A stretch of 64,000 nucleotides of DNA from Rhizobium sp. N324 (GCF_001664485.1 NZ_CP013630.1:313001-377000); one strand, 5' to 3'; numbered from the stretch's first letter, positions 50,902-60,630 are shown. Notes: a model not told the origin generated them from the sequence alone. Made by a program: numbers and translations.

Positions 50902-51924
50902 CTAGTCGGGCTGGGGCGGGGCGGTCGTTTCCCCCTCTAAAACCTCACAGGCAAACAGGATCGGATTGTCGAGTTCCGGCGCGGTCTGCTTGTTCAACAG
51001 AACGGCGACCGCGGCGGCGGCGACGTCCTGGATCGGCTGCTTCACCGTCGTCAGGCGCGGCGTCGTCATGCTGGCGAGCGGGATGCCGTCGAAGCCGACG
51101 ATGGAAAGGGCCGCGGGAACCGGAATTCCCAGATCATGCGCCGCCCGCATGCAGCCGATCGCCTGCTGGTCCGAACTGGCAAAGATCGCCGTCGGCCGCT
51201 CGTTGCGGGCGCGGGCCAGAAGATAATTTCCCGCCGAGCGGCCGCTCTCATAGTCGAAGGCCGCCTCGGTGATCAGCGGCGGTCCGGCCGTTTTCGCGCT
51301 GCCGTCCGCCTGCTCACCCGCCTGCTCGATTGCGTCGAGATAGCCCCTCAGGCGGTCGTTGGCGGGGACCGAGTGTCCGGGCCCGGAAATGAAGCCGATG
51401 CGGCGATGGCCTAGCTTCAGAAGGTGCTCGACGCCAAGGCGAACACCCGCGCGGTGATCGGCGGCGATGCCGGAATATCCGGGCATAAGACGGTCGACGA
51501 CGACGATCGGCAATCCTTTCGGCAGCTTGATCGTATGGAAATCATTGCTGGGGACGAGAATGATGCCGTCGACCTTCCGGCTCGTCAGTTGCTTGATCCG
51601 ATCGGCCTCCTTGGCCGCATGATCGAGCGAGGTCATGACGATGATATTATAGCCGTGATTGGCCGCCGCCTGTTCCGCCGATTGCACAAGTTCGGAGAAG
51701 AACGGATTGGTCAGATCCGGGATGACGATGCCGATCAGGCGGCTGACCTTGCTGCGCATGCTTCTTGCCGATGGATCGGGCAGATAGCCCAGGTCCTTGA
51801 TGATGCCTTCGACGCGCGCCCGCACGTCCCTGGTCACCGAGGGATGATCGTTCAAAACCCTGGAAACGGTGCCGGTGGAAACACCCGCAAGCTTGGCAAC
51901 ATCCCTGATCCCGACCTTTGACAT
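50902..51924 (-). CDS. LacI family transcriptional regulator
   Basis: A 340-residue LacI/GalR regulator. The HTH is at residues 4-24 (VGIRDVAKLAGVSTGTVSRVL), followed by the hinge DPSARSMRSKVSRLIGIVIPD and a periplasmic-binding-like sugar-sensing domain. It is divergent from a CUT2 sugar ABC transporter, which it probably represses through two copies of TGGAAACGGTTCAT at 52075 and 52190. The sugar ligand is unknown and most likely the transporter's substrate. Confidence 0.94.
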   Translation of the reverse strand: MSKVGIRDVAKLAGVSTGTVSRVLNDHPSVTRDVRARVEGIIKDLGYLPDPSARSMRSKVSRLIGIVIPDLTNPFFSELVQSAEQAAANHGYNIIVMTSLDHAAKEADRIKQLTSRKVDGIILVPSNDFHTIKLPKGLPIVVVDRLMPGYSGIAADHRAGVRLGVEHLLKLGHRRIGFISGPGHSVPANDRLRGYLDAIEQAGEQADGSAKTAGPPLITEAAFDYESGRSAGNYLLARARNERPTAIFASSDQQAIGCMRAAHDLGIPVPAALSIVGFDGIPLASMTTPRLTTVKQPIQDVAAAAVAVLLNKQTAPELDNPILFACEVLEGETTAPPQPD

Positions 51925-52074
51925 GACAGAAATAGATGCCCTTCATCTTCGCCTGCGCAAGGCCCCCGACGGGGCCTGATCCTGGCTTCCAGCTAATGGT
52001 CTTCAGGCCCCTAGTCAAAGGGCCGTGTCTCGATTCCGGCGTCCGACCATCAGAGCAGCGCCTACCCAGAGGTA

Positions 52075-52203
52075 TGGAAACGGTTCATCGCGCACATGTC
52101 AATATGCGTCGAACGTGGCGGTGCAGTTCGCTCTCGGGGGCTGTTTTGCTCGCTTGACAATTTTTGGAGGCGTGTTACCCATTTGGCGTTGGAAACGGTT
52201 CAT
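52075..52203. promoter_or_regulatory. Two LacI operator copies around the sugar transporter promoter
   Basis: The 14-mer TGGAAACGGTTCAT occurs at 52075-52088 and again, identical, at 52190-52203, a separation of 115 bases or about 11 helical turns. Each is a near-palindrome centred on CG, as is usual for LacI-family operators. A TTGACA -35 is at 52154-52159. The second copy lies near the expected transcript start and 53 bases before the binding-protein ATG. Confidence 0.75.
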
Positions 52204-52255
52204 TTGCCGCGGGCAACTCAGATGGAGCTGAGCCCAGGGCCGTTCGGAGGAAAAA

Positions 52256-53239
52256 ATGTCCAATTTTAAGCGTGAATCCGTCTTGATCAATGCACCGCGC
52301 CGTGCGGCCTTGAAGCTCGGCCTCGCCGGCACCCTGGTGCTGGCGCTGTCCTGCAGCGTGTCGCCGGCCTTTGCGGCCGAGAAGCCGAAGGTCGGCCTGA
52401 TCATGAAATCCTTGTCCAATGAGTTCTTCAAGCAGATGAAGGCCGGCGCCGACAAATATGCGGCCGAGAACAAGGACAAGTTCGATTTCAAGGCCGTCGG
52501 CATGAAGGACGAGCGTGACTTTGCTTCGCAGGTCGACGCCGTCGAAAACTTCGTCACCCAGAAATACGATATCATCGTCGTCGCACCGGCCGATTCAAAG
52601 GCGATGGCGACGCCGCTGGCAAAGGCGGTCAAGGCAGGCGTCAAGGTCATCAACATCGACGTGCCGCTCGATGCCGATGCCAAGAAGAAGGCCGGTATCG
52701 ATCTGGCTTTCTTCGGGCCTGACAACAAGGAAGGCGCAAAGCTTGCTGGCGATGCGCTGGCCAAGGATCTCGGAGCCGGCGCCAAGGTGGTCATCCTCGA
52801 AGGCAACCCCGAGGCCGACAACGCCAAGGAGCGCAAGGAAGGCTTCATGGACTCGGTCAAATCGGGCAAGCTCGAGCTTCTCGATAGCAAGACCGCCCAT
52901 TGGGAGACCGAGGAAGCCAATACCGTCATGACGAATTTCCTGACGAAGTATAAGGATATTCAAGGCGTGATGGCCGCCAACGACTCCATGGCCCTCGGCG
53001 TCGTCAAGGCTCTCGATGCCGCCGGCCAGGCCGGCAAGATCAAGGTTGTCGGCTTCGACAACATTCCGCCGGTTCAGCCGCTGATCAAGGATGGCAAGAT
53101 GCTCGCCACCGTCGAGCAGTATGGCGCCCAGATGGCGGTCATGGGCATCGACTATGGCATGCGCGAACTTGCCGGCGAAAAATTCACCGGCTGGGTCAAG
53201 ACCGACGTCAAGCTGGTCACCTCTGCCGATCTGAAATAA
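52256..53239 (+). CDS. Sugar ABC transporter substrate-binding protein (CUT2)
   Basis: A 327-residue periplasmic binding protein. A signal peptide runs to about residue 40 (LGLAGTLVLALSCSVSPAFA). The mature part has the peripla_BP_4 pattern: GLIMKSLSNEFFKQMKAGA, DIIVVAPADSKAMATPLAKA, VVILEGNPEADNAKERKEGF, GVMAANDSMALGVVKAL. A GGAGG site precedes the ATG. It is related to ribose/xylose-type binding proteins. It heads a three-gene CUT2 operon controlled by the divergent LacI regulator. Confidence 0.94.
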   Translation: MSNFKRESVLINAPRRAALKLGLAGTLVLALSCSVSPAFAAEKPKVGLIMKSLSNEFFKQMKAGADKYAAENKDKFDFKAVGMKDERDFASQVDAVENFVTQKYDIIVVAPADSKAMATPLAKAVKAGVKVINIDVPLDADAKKKAGIDLAFFGPDNKEGAKLAGDALAKDLGAGAKVVILEGNPEADNAKERKEGFMDSVKSGKLELLDSKTAHWETEEANTVMTNFLTKYKDIQGVMAANDSMALGVVKALDAAGQAGKIKVVGFDNIPPVQPLIKDGKMLATVEQYGAQMAVMGIDYGMRELAGEKFTGWVKTDVKLVTSADLK

Positions 53240-53267
53240 TCGGATCGTCGGTTGTAAAACCAAAGAA

Positions 53268-53288
53268 GCGCCGGCTGCTGGCCGGCGC
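53268..53288 (+). other. Intercistronic stem-loop in the sugar transporter operon
   Basis: GCGCCGGC (53268-53275) and GCCGGCGC (53281-53288) form a perfect 8-bp stem with a 5-base loop, 29 bases after the binding-protein stop. Such hairpins often protect the upstream mRNA so that binding protein is made in excess. There is no T-run. Confidence 0.65.
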
Positions 53289-53334
53289 CAACCGCTACCA
53301 AACCGATTGATGCGTTGATCGCTCCGGAGGAGGC

Positions 53335-54918
53335 TTGTTTTCGAGCCTCTCCGATGCGCCTTGCGCGGAGGATCGTATAAGCGTGCATGAGGTCGACGTG
53401 TCAGACGCAGCAGATGACGACATCCTGAGGCTGGAAGGGATCGGCAAGCGCTTCCCGGGCGTCGTGGCGCTCAAGGATGTTTCGATGCGGATCGGCCGCG
53501 GCAAGGGGCATGTTCTCCTAGGCGAGAACGGCGCCGGAAAATCGACCCTGATCAATCTGCTCGGCGGCGTCTTCAGGCCGGATGACGGTCATATCCTGTT
53601 CGACGGCACGCCCTATCACCCGGCCTCGCCGCTCGAGGCGTTCAAGGCCGGCATCCGCGTCATTCACCAGGAACTGCACCCGCTATCCAACCTGACGGTT
53701 GCCGAAAACCTGCTGTTTGAGCATTTGCCGCGCCGCTATGGGCTGGTGAACTACAAGGCGATGAACGCGAGGGCCGCCGAACTGCTCGAAGAGGTCGGCC
53801 TCGATGTCGCCCCGACGACGCTGGCGAGCCGCCTCAGCGTCGCCCAGCTGCAACTGGTCGAGATCGCCAAGGCGCTGTGTTACGAAAGCAAGCTTCTCGT
53901 TCTCGACGAACCGACCGCGACCCTGACCTCCAAGGAGGTCGATCGCCTGTTCGAAATCCTGAAGCGGCTGAAGGGCCGCGGTGTCACCACCCTCTATATC
54001 TCGCACCGGCTGGAGGAAATCTTTGAAGTCGGCGACGATGTGACGGTGCTGCGCGACGGCCAGCATGTGATCACCCGGCCGCTGGCAGGCCTTGCTATTC
54101 CCGATATCGTCGAGCTGATGGTCGGGCGCAAGCTTGCCGATCACGGCATCTTCAAAGGCGACAGCACAATCTCCGGCGAAGCGCTCGGCGTCTCCGGCCT
54201 GAAGGTGACGCGCAGCAGCCCGGAATTGTCCTTCTCGGTTGCCAAGGGCGAAATCGTCGGCATTGCCGGCCTGGTCGGCAGCGGCCGCACCGAGGCGGTG
54301 CGCGCCCTCTTCGGCGCCGACCTGAAGGCCTCCGGCGAGATCCGCCTGGACGGCGAGCCGGTCGAGATCCATTCGCCTAGGGATGCGGTTGCCGCCGGGC
54401 TGTGCCTGGCGACCGAAGACCGCAAGATGCAGGGCCTGATGCTCGACATGAGCTGCGCCCAGAATTCCACCATCACCGATCTCGCCAAGATCTCCCGCAA
54501 CGGGCTGATCAACCGGAGAGCGGAGGACGACCATTCGCAGCGCCTCGTGCGCGAGCTGCGGATCAAGACCCCCTCCATTCATCAGGCGGTCAGAACTTTT
54601 TCCGGCGGCAATCAGCAGAAGGTGGTTATTGCCAAATGGCTGTTTCGCGGCCCCAAGGTGCTGATCTTCGATGAGCCGACCCGCGGCATCGACGTTGGCG
54701 CCAAGGCCGAGATTTACGAGCTTTTGTGGAAATTTGCCGCCGAGGGAAAAGGTGTGCTGGTGGTATCTTCGGACCTGCCGGAGCTGATCGGCATTTGCCA
54801 TCGCATCATCGTTTTCTCCGACGGCAAGATATCGGGCGAAATCGCCCGCGAACAATTTGACGAGAGCAGGATCCTGTCGCTCGCCTACAAGGAGTACAGC
54901 CGTGTCCGCCAGCATTGA
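53335..54918 (+). CDS. Sugar ABC transporter ATP-binding protein (CUT2, double-domain)
   Basis: About 527 residues with two ABC domains. The first has Walker A GENGAGKST at about 63-71, signature RLSVAQLQLVEIAKAL and Walker B LLVLDEPTA. The second has a degenerate Walker A (GLVGSGRTEAV), signature FSGGNQQKVVIAKWL and IFDEPTRGIDVG. This is the RbsA/XylG pattern. TTG 53335 is listed because GGAGGAGG lies just upstream. GTG 53383 is the alternative start. It overlaps the permease gene by 17 bases. Confidence 0.93.
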   Translation: MFSSLSDAPCAEDRISVHEVDVSDAADDDILRLEGIGKRFPGVVALKDVSMRIGRGKGHVLLGENGAGKSTLINLLGGVFRPDDGHILFDGTPYHPASPLEAFKAGIRVIHQELHPLSNLTVAENLLFEHLPRRYGLVNYKAMNARAAELLEEVGLDVAPTTLASRLSVAQLQLVEIAKALCYESKLLVLDEPTATLTSKEVDRLFEILKRLKGRGVTTLYISHRLEEIFEVGDDVTVLRDGQHVITRPLAGLAIPDIVELMVGRKLADHGIFKGDSTISGEALGVSGLKVTRSSPELSFSVAKGEIVGIAGLVGSGRTEAVRALFGADLKASGEIRLDGEPVEIHSPRDAVAAGLCLATEDRKMQGLMLDMSCAQNSTITDLAKISRNGLINRRAEDDHSQRLVRELRIKTPSIHQAVRTFSGGNQQKVVIAKWLFRGPKVLIFDEPTRGIDVGAKAEIYELLWKFAAEGKGVLVVSSDLPELIGICHRIIVFSDGKISGEIAREQFDESRILSLAYKEYSRVRQH

Positions 54919-55924
54919 AAAACAGACCGAGGCAAAAGAAGCGCGCTTCTGGGACAAGCTGATCCGGATCTCGATGAAGGAGGCGGGCGTCGCCATTGCC
55001 CTCGTCCTGATCCTGGCGTTTTTCTCGGCGACGGCGCCCTATTTCGCCACGCCTGAGAATTTCCTGAAGATCTTCGTGCAGATCGCCATCAACACCGTGC
55101 TGGCCGCGGGCATGACCTTCGTCATCCTGGTCGGCGGCATCGATCTCTCGGTGGGATCGCTGCTTGCCCTTTGCACGGTGATCGGCGCCACGATCATGAT
55201 CAATCCGGCATTTTCGCCGTGGCAGGCGATCGTTCTCGCCTGTCTGGCCTCGATGGGCACCGGTGCTGCGCTCGGCGCCGTCAACGGCTGGATCTGCGAG
55301 AAGTGGAAGCTTCCCTCCTTCATCGTCACCCTCGGCATGCTCAACGTCGCCAGCGGCCTGGCCCGCGTCGTCAGCGACAATTCGACGATCACGGGCCTGC
55401 CGCAGCCCTTCGTCGATTTCGGCAACCTGATCTTCTGGGGCATATTCCCGTCGATCTTCCTGATTGCGATCATCGTCGTGCTCATCGGCTGGTTCGTGCT
55501 GCGCTACACCGTCTTCGGCCGCTTCGTCTTCGCCATCGGCACCAATGAAGAGGCCGTCCGCCTGTCGGGCCACCAGCCGAAACGATACAAGATCGCCGTC
55601 TTCACCATCTCGGGGCTGACGGCCGGCATTGCCGCCATGGTCTATCTGCTCCGCCTCAATGTCGGCAGCCCGGTCGCCGGCATCGGCTACGAGTTGAATG
55701 CCATCGCCGCGGTCATCATCGGCGGCACCAGCCTGTCGGGCGGCAAGGGTTCGATCATCGGCACGCTGGTCGGTGCCTGCATTCTGCAGGTGTTGTCGAC
55801 CGGATTGCAGCTGCTCGGCGCCGACGACAACATCAAGCCGATCGTCATCGGCGCCGTCATCGTGCTCGCCGTCATTCTCGACAGCTATCGCGGCCGGCTG
55901 ATGCGGATCCTCGAAACACGGTAA
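54902..55924 (+). CDS. Sugar ABC transporter permease (CUT2)
   Basis: A 340-residue inner-membrane permease from a GTG at 54902, with AAGGAG upstream inside the end of the ATPase gene. It has about eight to ten helices and the BPD_transp_2 signatures GMTFVILVGGIDLSVGSLLAL and AVIIGGTSLSGGKGSIIGTLVGA. It forms the channel with the double ATPase, taking sugar from the binding protein. It is the last gene of the operon. Confidence 0.95.
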   Translation: MSASIEKQTEAKEARFWDKLIRISMKEAGVAIALVLILAFFSATAPYFATPENFLKIFVQIAINTVLAAGMTFVILVGGIDLSVGSLLALCTVIGATIMINPAFSPWQAIVLACLASMGTGAALGAVNGWICEKWKLPSFIVTLGMLNVASGLARVVSDNSTITGLPQPFVDFGNLIFWGIFPSIFLIAIIVVLIGWFVLRYTVFGRFVFAIGTNEEAVRLSGHQPKRYKIAVFTISGLTAGIAAMVYLLRLNVGSPVAGIGYELNAIAAVIIGGTSLSGGKGSIIGTLVGACILQVLSTGLQLLGADDNIKPIVIGAVIVLAVILDSYRGRLMRILETR

Positions 55925-56010
55925 TCGGCTGGCGCCGGAAGCCCTTGATTGACCGTTGCGTTTGATACCGGGCCGACCTACATCTGTCCGGCATTAAGCG
56001 AGGGACGGAA

Positions 56011-56958
56011 ATGGCCAAGATCACCAATGTAGCGGTCCAGATGGATCATGTCGCCGGCATCAATATTGCGGGCGACTCCACCTTCGCCATGAGCCTGGAA
56101 GCCCAGGCGCGCGGCTACCGGCTGTTCCATTACACGCCTGAACGCCTGAGCTTCCGCGACGGCAAGCTCTTTGCCAGCGTCGAGCCGATGCTGCTGAAGG
56201 ACGTCAAGGGCGATCACTTCGAGCTCGGCGCGCCCGAGCGCGTCGATCTGTCCACAATGGATGTCGTGCTGCTGCGCCAGGATCCGCCCTTCGACATGGC
56301 CTATATCACCTCGACGCATCTGCTCGAGCGCATCCATCCGAAGACGCTCGTCGTCAACGATCCGGCCTGGGTGCGCAATTCGCCGGAAAAGATCTTCGTC
56401 ACCGAATTTGCCGACCTGATGCCGAAGACGCTGATCACCAAGGATGCAGCCGAAATCCGCCGCTTCCGCGACGAGATGGGCGATATCATCCTCAAGCCGC
56501 TCTACGGCAATGGCGGCGCCGGCGTCTTCCATTCGACCCGCGACGACCGCAATCTCTCCTCACTGCTCGAAATGTTCGGCCAGCTTTTCCGCGAGCCCTT
56601 CATCGCCCAACAATATCTGCCGGACGTGCGCAAGGGCGACAAACGCATCATCCTGGTCGACGGCGAATTTGCCGGCGCCATCAACCGCGTGCCGGCCGAG
56701 CACGACAGCCGCTCCAACATGCATGTCGGCGGCCGCGCCGAGGCGACCGAACTGACGCCGCGCGAACAGGAAATCTGCGAGCGCATCGGCCCGGCGCTGA
56801 GGGAACGCGGCTTCCTGCTCGTCGGCATCGATGTGATCGGCGATTATATGACCGAGATCAACGTCACCTCTCCCACAGGCATCCGCGAGGTCAAAAAATT
56901 CGGCGGCGCCGATATCGCAGGCCTGCTCTGGGATGCGATCGAGCGCAAGCGCGGCTGA
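56011..56958 (+). CDS. gshB: Glutathione synthetase
   Basis: A 315-residue ATP-grasp enzyme. It has the GshB N-terminal domain ([22 protein letters not shown]), then [14 protein letters not shown], and the ATP-grasp core with [47 protein letters not shown] and [17 protein letters not shown]. It joins glycine to gamma-glutamylcysteine. The length is normal. It lies upstream of comM with a 170-base gap. Confidence 0.96.
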   Translation: MAKITNVAVQMDHVAGINIAGDSTFAMSLEAQARGYRLFHYTPERLSFRDGKLFASVEPMLLKDVKGDHFELGAPERVDLSTMDVVLLRQDPPFDMAYITSTHLLERIHPKTLVVNDPAWVRNSPEKIFVTEFADLMPKTLITKDAAEIRRFRDEMGDIILKPLYGNGGAGVFHSTRDDRNLSSLLEMFGQLFREPFIAQQYLPDVRKGDKRIILVDGEFAGAINRVPAEHDSRSNMHVGGRAEATELTPREQEICERIGPALRERGFLLVGIDVIGDYMTEINVTSPTGIREVKKFGGADIAGLLWDAIERKRG

Positions 56959-57128
56959 GCCGCCGCGACCCCATGCCCTGCTGTGATCGGGTACAACCCC
57001 GGTCACAGGATATATCCGGCTGCGTTCCTTGATTGTTCTTGTTTTATTCTCGCTTCCATGCCAGATTGCAACCGCTGGCCCTGAAGGGTTGCAGGCGGTA
57101 TAAGAGTTGGCGGGCAAGGGGTGGGCAT

Positions 57129-58661
57129 ATGGTCGCGCGTGTCAGTACGGTGGCATTTCAGGGCATCGAAGGCGTGCCGGTCGAGGTCCAGGTCATGGTC
57201 GCGCCCGGCAAGATCGGCATGCAGATCGTCGGTCTGCCCGACAAGGCGGTGGCCGAAAGCCGGGAGCGGGTGCAGGCCGCCCTTCACGCCTCCGGCCTGT
57301 CGCTGCCGGGCAAGCGGGTCACCGTCAATCTGGCGCCCGCCGATCTGCCGAAAGAGGGCTCGCATTTCGATCTGCCGATCGCGCTTGCCCTGATGGCCGC
57401 ACTCGGCGCCATTCCCGCCGATGCGCTGTCGGATTATGTCGTCGTTGGCGAGCTTAACCTCGACGGCACCATCGCCGCCATTTCAGGCGCTCTGCCGGCT
57501 GCCATCGGCGCCAATGCGCTCGGCAAGGGGCTGATCTGCCCGGCCGAAAGCGGCGCCGAGGCGGCCTGGGCCGGCGCCGAGGTCAATATTCTTGCCCCGC
57601 GCAGCCTGATTGCCCTTGCCAATCATTTCCGCGGCACCCAGGTCCTCACCCGGCCGGAAGCGTCGATCCGCGCCAATGCCGCCAATCTGCCGGATCTCGC
57701 CGAGATCAAGGGCCAGGAAAGCGCCAAGCGCGCGCTCGAAGTGGCGGCCGCCGGCGGCCACAATCTCTTGATGGTCGGCCCTCCCGGCTCCGGCAAGTCG
57801 ATGCTGGCGGCACGGCTGCCGTCGATCCTGCCGCCGCTCTCGGCCGCCGAACTGCTTGAAGTGTCGATGGTCCATTCGATCGCCGGTCAGCTCACCGGCG
57901 GCAAGCTGTCCGATCGCCGCCCCTTCCGCACCCCGCATCATTCCGCCACCATGGCCGCCCTCGTCGGTGGCGGCATCCGCGCCCGGCCCGGCGAAGCCTC
58001 GCTCGCCCATCACGGCGTGCTCTTCCTCGACGAGTTTCCCGAGTTCACGCCGCAGGCGCTGGATGCGCTGCGCCAGCCGCTCGAAGGCGGCGAATGCGTC
58101 ATTGCCCGCGCCAATCACCGCGTCTCCTATCCGGCCAAATTCCAGCTGATCGCGGCGATGAACCCCTGCCGCTGCGGCATGGCCGGCGAGCCCGGCCATA
58201 CTTGCGCCCGCGGCCCGCGCTGTATGAGCGACTACCAGGCCCGCATCTCCGGCCCGCTGATGGATCGCATCGATATCCGCATCGATGTGCCGGCCGTCTC
58301 CGCCGCCGATCTCATCCGCCCGTTGGCCGCGGAAACCAGCGCCGACGTCGCCCGCCGCGTCGCCCGCGCCCGCGAACGCCAGCAAGAGCGCTTCGAGGCC
58401 GCCGGCGCCAAGGGCATCGGCACCAATGCCCGCTGCTCCACCTCGATGATCGAAAAACTCGCCGAACCCGACGCCGCCGGCCTGCAGCTCCTGCGCGACG
58501 CCGCCGAAAAAATGAAATTCTCCGCCCGCGGCTACCACCGCGTCCTCAAGGTCGCCCGCACCCTTGCCGATCTCGACGGCAAGGCGACCGTCGGACGTAT
58601 ACATCTTGCCGAAGCGATTTCTTACCGGATCGCGGGGGAGAGGCTGACGGCGGCGGCGTAA
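57129..58661 (+). CDS. comM: YifB/ComM family Mg-chelatase-like AAA+ ATPase
   Basis: A 510-residue protein. It has an N-terminal ChlI-like domain (TVAFQGIEGVPVEVQV, ESRERVQAALHASGLSLPGKRVTVNLAPADLPKEG), Walker A GPPGSGKSMLA at about 220, Walker B GVLFLDEFPEF and the C-terminal MgChlI_C region with RGYHRVLKVARTLADLDG. ComM is a DNA branch-migration helicase that promotes natural transformation in other bacteria. ATG 57129 was chosen because similarity begins there. The open frame upstream is unrelated. Confidence 0.95.
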   Translation: MVARVSTVAFQGIEGVPVEVQVMVAPGKIGMQIVGLPDKAVAESRERVQAALHASGLSLPGKRVTVNLAPADLPKEGSHFDLPIALALMAALGAIPADALSDYVVVGELNLDGTIAAISGALPAAIGANALGKGLICPAESGAEAAWAGAEVNILAPRSLIALANHFRGTQVLTRPEASIRANAANLPDLAEIKGQESAKRALEVAAAGGHNLLMVGPPGSGKSMLAARLPSILPPLSAAELLEVSMVHSIAGQLTGGKLSDRRPFRTPHHSATMAALVGGGIRARPGEASLAHHGVLFLDEFPEFTPQALDALRQPLEGGECVIARANHRVSYPAKFQLIAAMNPCRCGMAGEPGHTCARGPRCMSDYQARISGPLMDRIDIRIDVPAVSAADLIRPLAAETSADVARRVARARERQQERFEAAGAKGIGTNARCSTSMIEKLAEPDAAGLQLLRDAAEKMKFSARGYHRVLKVARTLADLDGKATVGRIHLAEAISYRIAGERLTAAA

Positions 58662-59055
58662 GCAGAGGGGCGGCTGCGCAGATATTTTGAAGTATTGGTC
58701 GGCCGCCTAGCGATGCGGATCGCGCTTGCGCTGCGGGCTGCTACTCAGCGACATTCCCACTGAGCGCTGCCGGATTATGAAATTACATCGCCGCCGGCGA
58801 ACCCAAGCTTCGGGACGATTGATTGCTGCCATAGCGGGCGTGCTGCCGGCTGCGATCGCCGTTGGCACGGAGGCTGATCTGCCGCAAGTGGTGCCGAGGC
58901 TGCCTGAGATGCCGATTTGAGCGTCCCACTGTGTTGCTTATCCGTTAGGGGTAAGGGCTTCTCCTCACTTCGTCGCTCTTTACAAATATTAGCTTCGGCT
59001 GAAAAATTTCGAGAAGGATGTCGGTACGTTCGACATAGTCGATCGGAGGTAACGG
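58662..59055. other. Gene-free interval before the HEPN-like orphan
   Basis: No gene is convincingly supported here. A 64-codon frame at 58726-58920 has no ribosome site and an Arg-rich shadow-like composition. From about 58920 the sequence becomes noticeably more AT-rich and stays so through the next gene. Confidence 0.5.
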
Positions 59056-59091
59056 ATGAGAAAGCCTGTTGCCGGGGATGCTTATGAGTAA
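59056..59091 (+). CDS. Possible 11-residue leader peptide
   Basis: ATG at 59056, with an ideal GGAGGT six bases upstream, opens an 11-codon frame (MRKPVAGDAYE) whose stop overlaps the ATG of the next gene in ATGAGTAA. It could couple translation of the downstream gene. It is too short to support by composition. Confidence 0.35.
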   Translation: MRKPVAGDAYE

Positions 59092-59548
59092 CGAATATCC
59101 GGGCTCGAATGCCAAGCCCTTGGAAGTGCTAGACTTGGCAAATGCCTACTCTCGCGCTTCCAAACTCCTGTTCAGCAGTGGTCAGAAGCAAGTTGTGCTA
59201 TCCATTGCGCCGGCTCGGATGTGCGCCATTCACGCTATTGAACTCTACCTAAATGCCTTTCTCCGCCACGAGGGCGTTACTCCAAAGGAAATACGAAAAC
59301 GGATGCACAACCTCGCTGAGCCAACGTTTGTTGCTAAACTTCAACTGAGAAAAAAGACCGCCCGGCATCTGGAGGCAATGACAGCAAAGCGTGAGTACAT
59401 CATATCGCGCTATGCTCCGGAGCGAGCGAGAGAGCACACGGAGTTGAATCGTTTGACCGCAACGCTGAAGGAGGTCATGGCGAAGGTTGGCAAACATTTG
59501 GATTCAACTAGCTCAGGTGGAACATCGACATTCGTTATTGCGAACTAA
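59084..59548 (+). CDS. HEPN-like small protein, orphan
   Basis: A 154-residue mostly helical protein. The middle (MCAIHAIELYLNAFLRHEGVTPKEIRKRMHNLAEPTFVA) resembles HEPN domains, which often end in an Rx4-6H ribonuclease motif. Here RMHNL lies in the position of an R..H pair, but the match is weak. The start at 59084 is preferred, with 59078 and TTG 59069 as alternatives. Codon use and lower GC differ from its neighbours, suggesting transfer. No partner nucleotidyltransferase is adjacent. Confidence 0.55.
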   Translation: MSNEYPGSNAKPLEVLDLANAYSRASKLLFSSGQKQVVLSIAPARMCAIHAIELYLNAFLRHEGVTPKEIRKRMHNLAEPTFVAKLQLRKKTARHLEAMTAKREYIISRYAPERAREHTELNRLTATLKEVMAKVGKHLDSTSSGGTSTFVIAN

Positions 59549-59593
59549 CGCAGAACTTCGTCCCACTTCGTCTGGAATGCAGGTGAACGGCAC

Positions 59594-59618
59594 AAAAGAA
59601 GGGGCGGCGAAGCGCCCC
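59594..59618 (-). terminator. Rho-independent terminator after cysK
   Basis: On the minus strand GGGGCG, a 6-base loop (CTTCGC) and CGCCCC are followed by TTCTTTT. It lies 50 bases after the cysK stop. Confidence 0.85.
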
Positions 59619-59667
59619 GATATTTTGCAAGACAAATTGGTTGAGAAAAGCTCGGCCACAGCCAAGT

Positions 59668-60630
59668 TTAGCCCCCAAGCCCCTCAAACAGCGCCGTCGA
59701 GAGATAACGCTCCGCAAAGGACGGAATGATCACCACGATGTTTTTTCCGGCGTTCTCGGGACGGCTGCCGACCTTGAGCGCCGCCGCCAGCGCCGCACCT
59801 GAGGAGATGCCCACCGGCACGCCTTCGAGCCTTGCGACCAGGCGCGCCTGTTCGAAGGCCTCGTCGTTGGTCACGGTGACCACTTCGTCGTAGATGCCGG
59901 TGTCGAGGATTTTGGGGGCGAAGCCGGCGCCGATACCCTGGATCTTGTGCGGGCCGGGATTGCCGCCGGAGAGGATCGGCGAATCGGCGGGCTCGACGGC
60001 GATGATCTGGATCTCGGGCTTATGGCTTTTCAGCACCTGGCCGACGCCGGTGATCGTGCCGCCGGTGCCGATGCCGGAGACGAGGATATCGACGGTGCCC
60101 TCGGTGTCGTTCCAGATTTCCTCGGCGGTCGTCTTGCGGTGGATTTCGGGATTGGCCGGGTTTTCGAACTGCTGCGGAATGATGGCGTCGGGCAGCGACC
60201 CTGCCAGTTCCTCCGCCTTGGCGATGGCGCCCTTCATGCCCTTCGGCCCCTCGGTCAGTACCAGCTCGGCGCCGAGCAGCGCCAGCATCTTGCGGCGCTC
60301 GACCGACATGGTTTCCGGCATGGTGAGGATCAGCCGGTAACCCTTGGCGGCGGCGGCAAAGGCGAGCGCGATGCCGGTGTTGCCGGAGGTCGGCTCGATC
60401 AGCACGGTCTTCCCGGGGGTGATCTTGCCCTGCGCTTCCAGGCTTTCGATCATCGCCACGCCGATGCGGTCCTTGACTGAGGCGATCGGGTTGAAGAATT
60501 CGAGCTTGCCGATCAGGTTGGCCACCACGCCCTTTTCCCGCGCCAGCTTGTCGAAGCGCACGAGCGGCGTGTTGCCGATGGTCTCGGTGATCGAGGAATA
60601 GATGCGGCCGCGGCCGGGCTTGTGCGACAT
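59668..60630 (-). CDS. cysK: Cysteine synthase A (O-acetylserine sulfhydrylase)
   Basis: A 320-residue PLP enzyme. The PLP Lys is residue 53 in [13 protein letters not shown], the substrate loop is [12 protein letters not shown], and the phosphate-binding [12 protein letters not shown] follows at about 180. It makes cysteine from O-acetylserine and sulfide. ATG 60630 has GGGAGG upstream. The open frame extends further but lacks similarity. It is monocistronic. Confidence 0.96.
   Translation of the reverse strand: MSHKPGRGRIYSSITETIGNTPLVRFDKLAREKGVVANLIGKLEFFNPIASVKDRIGVAMIESLEAQGKITPGKTVLIEPTSGNTGIALAFAAAAKGYRLILTMPETMSVERRKMLALLGAELVLTEGPKGMKGAIAKAEELAGSLPDAIIPQQFENPANPEIHRKTTAEEIWNDTEGTVDILVSGIGTGGTITGVGQVLKSHKPEIQIIAVEPADSPILSGGNPGPHKIQGIGAGFAPKILDTGIYDEVVTVTNDEAFEQARLVARLEGVPVGISSGAALAAALKVGSRPENAGKNIVVIIPSFAERYLSTALFEGLGG

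Noticed and set aside
53383..54918. Alternative GTG start for the sugar ATPase
   Set aside because: Not excluded, but the TTG at 53335 has a far better ribosome site. Noted in the gene entry rather than as a finding.
58726..58920. 64-codon frame after comM, possible short secreted peptide
   Set aside because: No Shine-Dalgarno, no conserved features, Arg-rich start. The hydrophobic stretch is too weak to call a signal peptide.
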